A stretch of DNA of 8,121 nt from an uncultured Eubacteriales bacterium (GTDB lineage: Bacteria; Bacillota; Clostridia; Peptostreptococcales; Anaerovoracaceae). Positions 5,265 to 8,121 of this stretch are shown in pieces. The stretch spans positions 1-8,121 of the forward strand of contig UQMQ01000103.1 of the NCBI GenBank assembly GCA_900542245.1. Reading direction: 5' to 3'. The notes beneath the pieces are model-generated. The model ran no database searches and was not told where the DNA came from. It saw nothing but the letters and a program-made list of their open reading frames with translations. Numbering within the stretch: position 1 is the stretch's first letter; every line of letters begins with the position of its first letter. The translations under genes were made by a program, and so were the position numbers.

Positions 5265-6083
5265 ATGCAAATGACAAAGGAAAAACAGGATCTGACCTAT
5301 CTCTCGTGGTCAGTCTATCGCAATTCTTCTGGAACAGCCGGCTCTTTTTTGAAAGCATACTCCGAGCTTGGCGCAAGGAAAACCTATTACAAGCTCTCGA
5401 ACTTTGATAAAGCGCGCGGGGTTATCGGGCATGAATGCGTGAACGAGTTGATTGTTGACCGGCTGCTGACCATACTCGGAATTCCGCATTTATCCTATCA
5501 GCTGATTCATGCGGATGTTGCGGTAGACGGCAAGATTCATGAGGTTTATCTTTGCGCTTCGGAAGATTTCAAGGCAACGGGCGAATCAAAGATCGCATTG
5601 GATGTCTACAAGGAACTGGAGGCGTTGCCGGATGAATCTGTCTTGGCTTTTTGCACTCGTATGGGATGGGAAAACTATATCTATCAGATGCTGATTGTGG
5701 ACTATTTGATTCTGAATCGAGATCGCCACGGTGCCAACATTGAGGTGCTGCGCAACAGCCGGAAAAGGACACTTCGTCTGGCACCCTTGTTTGACCAGGG
5801 TCTCTCGCTGCTTTGCAGCTGCCCGGACGATGCTGCGGCGACAGCGTTCGATGTAATGGCCGACAAGCCCTGCAATAACTATATCGGTTCAAAATCCACA
5901 TGGGCTAACCTTGACATCATCCCGAAGGATAAAATGCCGAAACTTATGCCGCTTCACGAGAGTGACAAGCGGATTCTTATGGAAGGGCTGGACGGCGTCC
6001 TCTCTCAGACGCTTCAGGACAGGATATGGGAAATGATCTGGAAAAGGTGGTGCGCATATGAAAATTTTTGCAATTCGAGATGA
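5265..6083 (+). CDS. Compact HipA/HipT-like serine/threonine kinase (candidate toxin)
   Basis: A 272-residue kinase of the HipA fold. Visible elements are a small-residue-rich ATP loop SSGTAGSFLKAY (21-32), an ATP-binding Lys candidate (K43 in YYKLS), conserved acidic E57 and E61, the catalytic loop NRDRHGAN (151-158; catalytic D153, metal-binding N158), and LAPLFDQG (172-179), where D177 matches the second metal-binding Asp. Full HipA is about 440 residues and starts with an extra N-subdomain; this protein starts directly at the kinase core, like HipT of the HipBST systems. HipA-type toxins phosphorylate aminoacyl-tRNA synthetases and stop growth; the target here is unknown. Ser21, Ser22 and Ser27 in the ATP loop are possible autophosphorylation sites by analogy with HipT. 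The next gene overlaps this one by 26 nt, and the pair has its own promoter. Confidence 0.85.
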   Translation: MQMTKEKQDLTYLSWSVYRNSSGTAGSFLKAYSELGARKTYYKLSNFDKARGVIGHECVNELIVDRLLTILGIPHLSYQLIHADVAVDGKIHEVYLCASEDFKATGESKIALDVYKELEALPDESVLAFCTRMGWENYIYQMLIVDYLILNRDRHGANIEVLRNSRKRTLRLAPLFDQGLSLLCSCPDDAAATAFDVMADKPCNNYIGSKSTWANLDIIPKDKMPKLMPLHESDKRILMEGLDGVLSQTLQDRIWEMIWKRWCAYENFCNSR

Positions 6084-6873
6084 ATCGGCGCAAGCGCAGA
6101 AGGATCTGGCCTACCTTCTATACTATGAGCAGACAAAGCGATTCTACATTGAACTGCCTGAGAATGCGGATATATGGGAAACCCCTTTGCTCTTGGACTC
6201 CTTTGTGAAGCGTGGAGAAACCACAGTCAATTCTTATTGGAGCAAGCTCTGGGTTCAGCAGCGCATCACGCCGACCGATCGCCAAAACATTGGCGAGATT
6301 TTGCGCGACAATCATCTAAAGGAATACGACGAGTACAAGCTTCTGATGCTGGCAATGGGCCGATGCGCCCAAGACGATTACTACCTTGTTCCCATTGATG
6401 AAAAGGAGCTTCCGGCAGAAATTACAAAGCGCTTCTTCAAGAGAATTGAAGATGTGCTGCCGCTGGAGGATCATTGTCTGCTGGTGTTTTTCCGGGATGG
6501 CGCTGTGAAGAAGTGCGATTTGCAGAAGCACTTTGAAAAGACGAAAGCGTTTCAGATCCTTCTCAAGAAGCCGGACTATTTTCAGCATGTGCAGATGCAG
6601 ACGGGCGGATACGGCGTTGCGTGGGATGTGAACATGACTGTCTCAAATGCGATGCTCTACCGGATCGGCAAAAGTGTTCCTCTGACGGCGGCTGATTTCC
6701 GAAACTTTGCCGCCCACAGAGTCATCAACGCAGCGGAAGCGGCGGAGATCTTGGGCTGTTCCCGGCAGAATGTCATTGACCTGACAAAGCGCGGAAAGCT
6801 CCATCCGATCAAGACGTCGGAAAAGAGTACGCTGTACCTCAAAAGTGAGATCCTGAAACGAAATTGGCAGTAA
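6058..6873 (+). CDS. HipS-like + DUF2442 + helix-turn-helix protein, candidate antitoxin/regulator
   Basis: A 271-residue three-part protein. Residues 1 to about 113 read like the HipA N-subdomain 1/HipS pattern: LAYLLYY...FYIEL, then PLLLDSFVKRGE, and DEYKLLMLAMGRCAQDDYYL, comparable to the FDLLSEIGRDSVGAVTL-type stretch of HipA. Residues about 140-205 are a DUF2442 domain (LVFFRDGAVKKCDL ... GVAWDVNM..SNAMLY). Residues about 221-267 are a MerR/excisionase-like helix-turn-helix (NAAEAAEILGCSRQNVIDLTKRGKL). The ATG at 6058 has AAGGTGG 7 nt upstream and overlaps the kinase gene by 26 nt, so the two are coupled and probably made in fixed ratio. The expected role is to bind and neutralise the kinase and to repress the operon. 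The DUF2442 and helix-turn-helix calls are fairly firm; the HipS-like call is pattern-based. Confidence 0.8.
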   Translation: MKIFAIRDESAQAQKDLAYLLYYEQTKRFYIELPENADIWETPLLLDSFVKRGETTVNSYWSKLWVQQRITPTDRQNIGEILRDNHLKEYDEYKLLMLAMGRCAQDDYYLVPIDEKELPAEITKRFFKRIEDVLPLEDHCLLVFFRDGAVKKCDLQKHFEKTKAFQILLKKPDYFQHVQMQTGGYGVAWDVNMTVSNAMLYRIGKSVPLTAADFRNFAAHRVINAAEAAEILGCSRQNVIDLTKRGKLHPIKTSEKSTLYLKSEILKRNWQ

Positions 6874-6881
6874 ATATGAGC

Positions 6882-6925
6882 TATACCCCATTATAGCCGT
6901 GAATGGTGCAGCATAATGGGGTATA
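6882..6925. repeat. 13-bp perfect inverted repeat after the kinase operon
   Basis: TATACCCCATTAT (6882-6894) and ATAATGGGGTATA (6913-6925) surround an 18-nt loop, starting 9 nt after the stop of the DUF2442 gene. No U-run follows on either strand, so it is not a classic intrinsic terminator. It could stabilise the mRNA end, slow polymerase between the convergent operons, or be a protein-binding site. Confidence 0.6.
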
Positions 6926-7142
6926 AAGTTATCTGAGGACGATTTACCGTGCAATGTGCGACTCTAACGTAATTTCAAGAGATAGAGCAGTGAGTAAGAC
7001 GCAGGGATGTTTGACGGATTGTCCGTGCCTCCACATAGTGCCATTTGACAAGTGACTGAAAAGTTTGGAATTGTGAATGTTATGCAGAGTGCCATGGTAT
7101 TTCTGTCGAGGTGCTCTATGGCGTTAGAAAACATTTGATGAC
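6926..7142. other. Intergenic gap between convergent genes
   Basis: No convincing gene, RNA or terminator was found. A 60-codon minus-strand frame (6964-7146) overlaps the HEPN stop by ATGA but has no ribosome site and no recognisable content. A weak plus-strand hairpin (AGAGTGCC with GGTGCTCT, near 7084-7117) depends on two G-U pairs. Confidence 0.4.
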
Positions 7143-8121
7143 TCATGTAAGGCCGCGGAAGATAAATTCTGGTATATTTTCTTCACATAGCTCACACTCT
7201 TGAGATAATTGATCCAAATATAATTGTTCTTGAAACTGAGCGGCGTCTATAATCAGGCTTATTGATCTGTACCCTTGATGATAAGAATGGTTCAAAAACT
7301 TGACGTATAGATCAACATAATAATGAAGATTCTGTAAGACATAGTCCTCATATGGTAGGGACGAACCATCGTGTACCAGCATGTTTCGAGTTCTGTATAT
7401 TCGCATAATTTGCTGTGAAACCCTTGTTGTATGTGACAAATAGAAGTTTTTTAAGGCCTTTGTGTTTGACCAAGCGTTCTTGTAGCGGGCCATCCTACAA
7501 GACAAGAGCGGTGCAGTATGAATGAGTTCTTGAAGAAGATCGTCAAATTCTTGCTGGTGTTTTCTAAGCACTATCAATGCAACAAGTTTTGAAATCGGTT
7601 CATCGCCATAATCAACTTTTTCAATTAACTGTATTGCATCAGGGGCAGCAGATTTAATGTCCAGGAGCAGTTGTTCGCCCAAGATTGCAATATAGTTAAG
7701 ACTTAATGAAGCTGTTAGCGCATTGCTAATTTGATTGATTCTACTAAGACCGTCTTTTCTGTTTACGGGAACAGCTATCTCTAAAGCGGTCCAAAGGTTT
7801 ATTAGTTGATTGTCATTATTTTTTGATAGAAGCGCAGACGAATGTAGTTGTAAAACTTGAAACGCGCCACCTCTTAGATTTAAACATGTAGTAATAAGTT
7901 CTTTAATGTTTAGACTTTCACAAGGAGAAGCGCCTCGAATGATGAGCGGTTCAGGCCTTTTTATAAATGTTACTTCATGAGTTTTAATGTCGACTACATC
8001 AGCGTATTTAGAATCAAAGTCATGATTGGTATGCTTAATAAATTGATTAACAGAAAGGCAGAAGTTTATAAGCTGCAGAGCGTCTTCTCTTGCACGATAT
8101 GGGTCATATGCTGTGCAGTCA
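7143..8121 (-). CDS. HEPN-domain protein, ApeA-like (N-terminus outside window)
   Basis: The last 325 residues of a protein whose frame stays open to the right edge. A TTG at 7682 could be mistaken for its start, but coding continues without a stop through all 146 codons upstream. The fragment shows LWTALEIA (about 109-116), like the LWxALE opening of ApeA-type HEPN domains. Further on is RTRNMLVHDG, with the HEPN signature R-x4-H (R245, H250 of the fragment; DNA 7371-7388), followed by a helix YVLQNLHYYVDLYVKFL. HEPN proteins are often RNases in phage defence and toxin systems; others only use the fold for binding. The gene is visibly A+T richer than the genes to its left, which suggests recent transfer. 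It converges on the HipA-like operon. The remaining sequence is unrecognised. Confidence 0.75.
   Translation of the reverse strand, partial: DCTAYDPYRAREDALQLINFCLSVNQFIKHTNHDFDSKYADVVDIKTHEVTFIKRPEPLIIRGASPCESLNIKELITTCLNLRGGAFQVLQLHSSALLSKNNDNQLINLWTALEIAVPVNRKDGLSRINQISNALTASLSLNYIAILGEQLLLDIKSAAPDAIQLIEKVDYGDEPISKLVALIVLRKHQQEFDDLLQELIHTAPLLSCRMARYKNAWSNTKALKNFYLSHTTRVSQQIMRIYRTRNMLVHDGSSLPYEDYVLQNLHYYVDLYVKFLNHSYHQGYRSISLIIDAAQFQEQLYLDQLSQECELCEENIPEFIFRGLT

Noticed and set aside
6964..7146. 60-codon minus-strand frame overlapping the HEPN stop by ATGA
   Set aside because: The overlap is of the coupled type, but there is no ribosome site and the sequence shows no recognisable domain; too weak to call.
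7143..7682. 179-codon gene starting at TTG 7682
   Set aside because: The same frame continues open to the window edge and encodes HEPN-like sequence upstream, so TTG 7682 is an internal Leu codon.

Overview
The window looks like an accessory stretch of a Clostridia (Oscillospiraceae/Lachnospiraceae-like) chromosome. The evidence is strong AGGAGG ribosome sites, sigma-A type TTGACA/TATAAT promoters, and families common in gut Firmicutes: a PadR regulator paired with a DUF2812 membrane protein, an EFR1-type ferredoxin, a chromosomal TraX and a YjiC/MGT-type glycosyltransferase. Base composition shifts along the window. The glycosyltransferase and PadR/DUF2812 genes are G+C rich, while the last kilobase is clearly A+T rich. 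No rRNA, tRNA, CRISPR array or intact insertion sequence was seen.

Layout. Positions 1-571 (minus) hold the N-terminal part of a DUF4143-type AAA ATPase that runs off the left edge, with its own promoter. Positions 685-2196 (minus) are a two-gene operon, an AbrB-type regulator followed by an MGT-family glycosyltransferase, driven by a fully consensus promoter with a palindrome over its -10. Positions 2380-3150 (minus) encode a flavodoxin-like/2[4Fe-4S] (EFR1-type) protein whose normal FMN phosphate loop is missing; a clear terminator follows it. Positions 3352-4089 (plus) encode a TraX-family membrane protein with a clear terminator. Positions 4159-5233 (plus) are a PadR regulator and DUF2812 protein under a promoter carrying two identical 13-bp palindromes, which is almost certainly autoregulated. 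Positions 5216-6873 (plus) are an overlapping gene pair: a compact HipA/HipT-like kinase and a partner that reads as HipS-like N-subdomain + DUF2442 + helix-turn-helix. Positions 7143-8121 (minus) hold the C-terminal 325 residues of a HEPN-domain protein that runs off the right edge.

The best candidate for an undescribed system is the 5216-6873 pair. The kinase lacks the N-terminal subdomain of full HipA, and a segment resembling it occurs at the start of the next gene, joined to DUF2442 and a DNA-binding domain. This would be a rearranged, two-gene version of the tripartite HipBST toxin-antitoxin, with HipS and HipB functions fused through DUF2442 and the kinase encoded first. It sits next to a HEPN-domain protein (a family rich in defence RNases), with a possible recombination boundary at its left side where the DUF2812 gene appears to end early. 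That makes a small defence or toxin-antitoxin cluster plausible. This rests on motif reading only, without profile searches.
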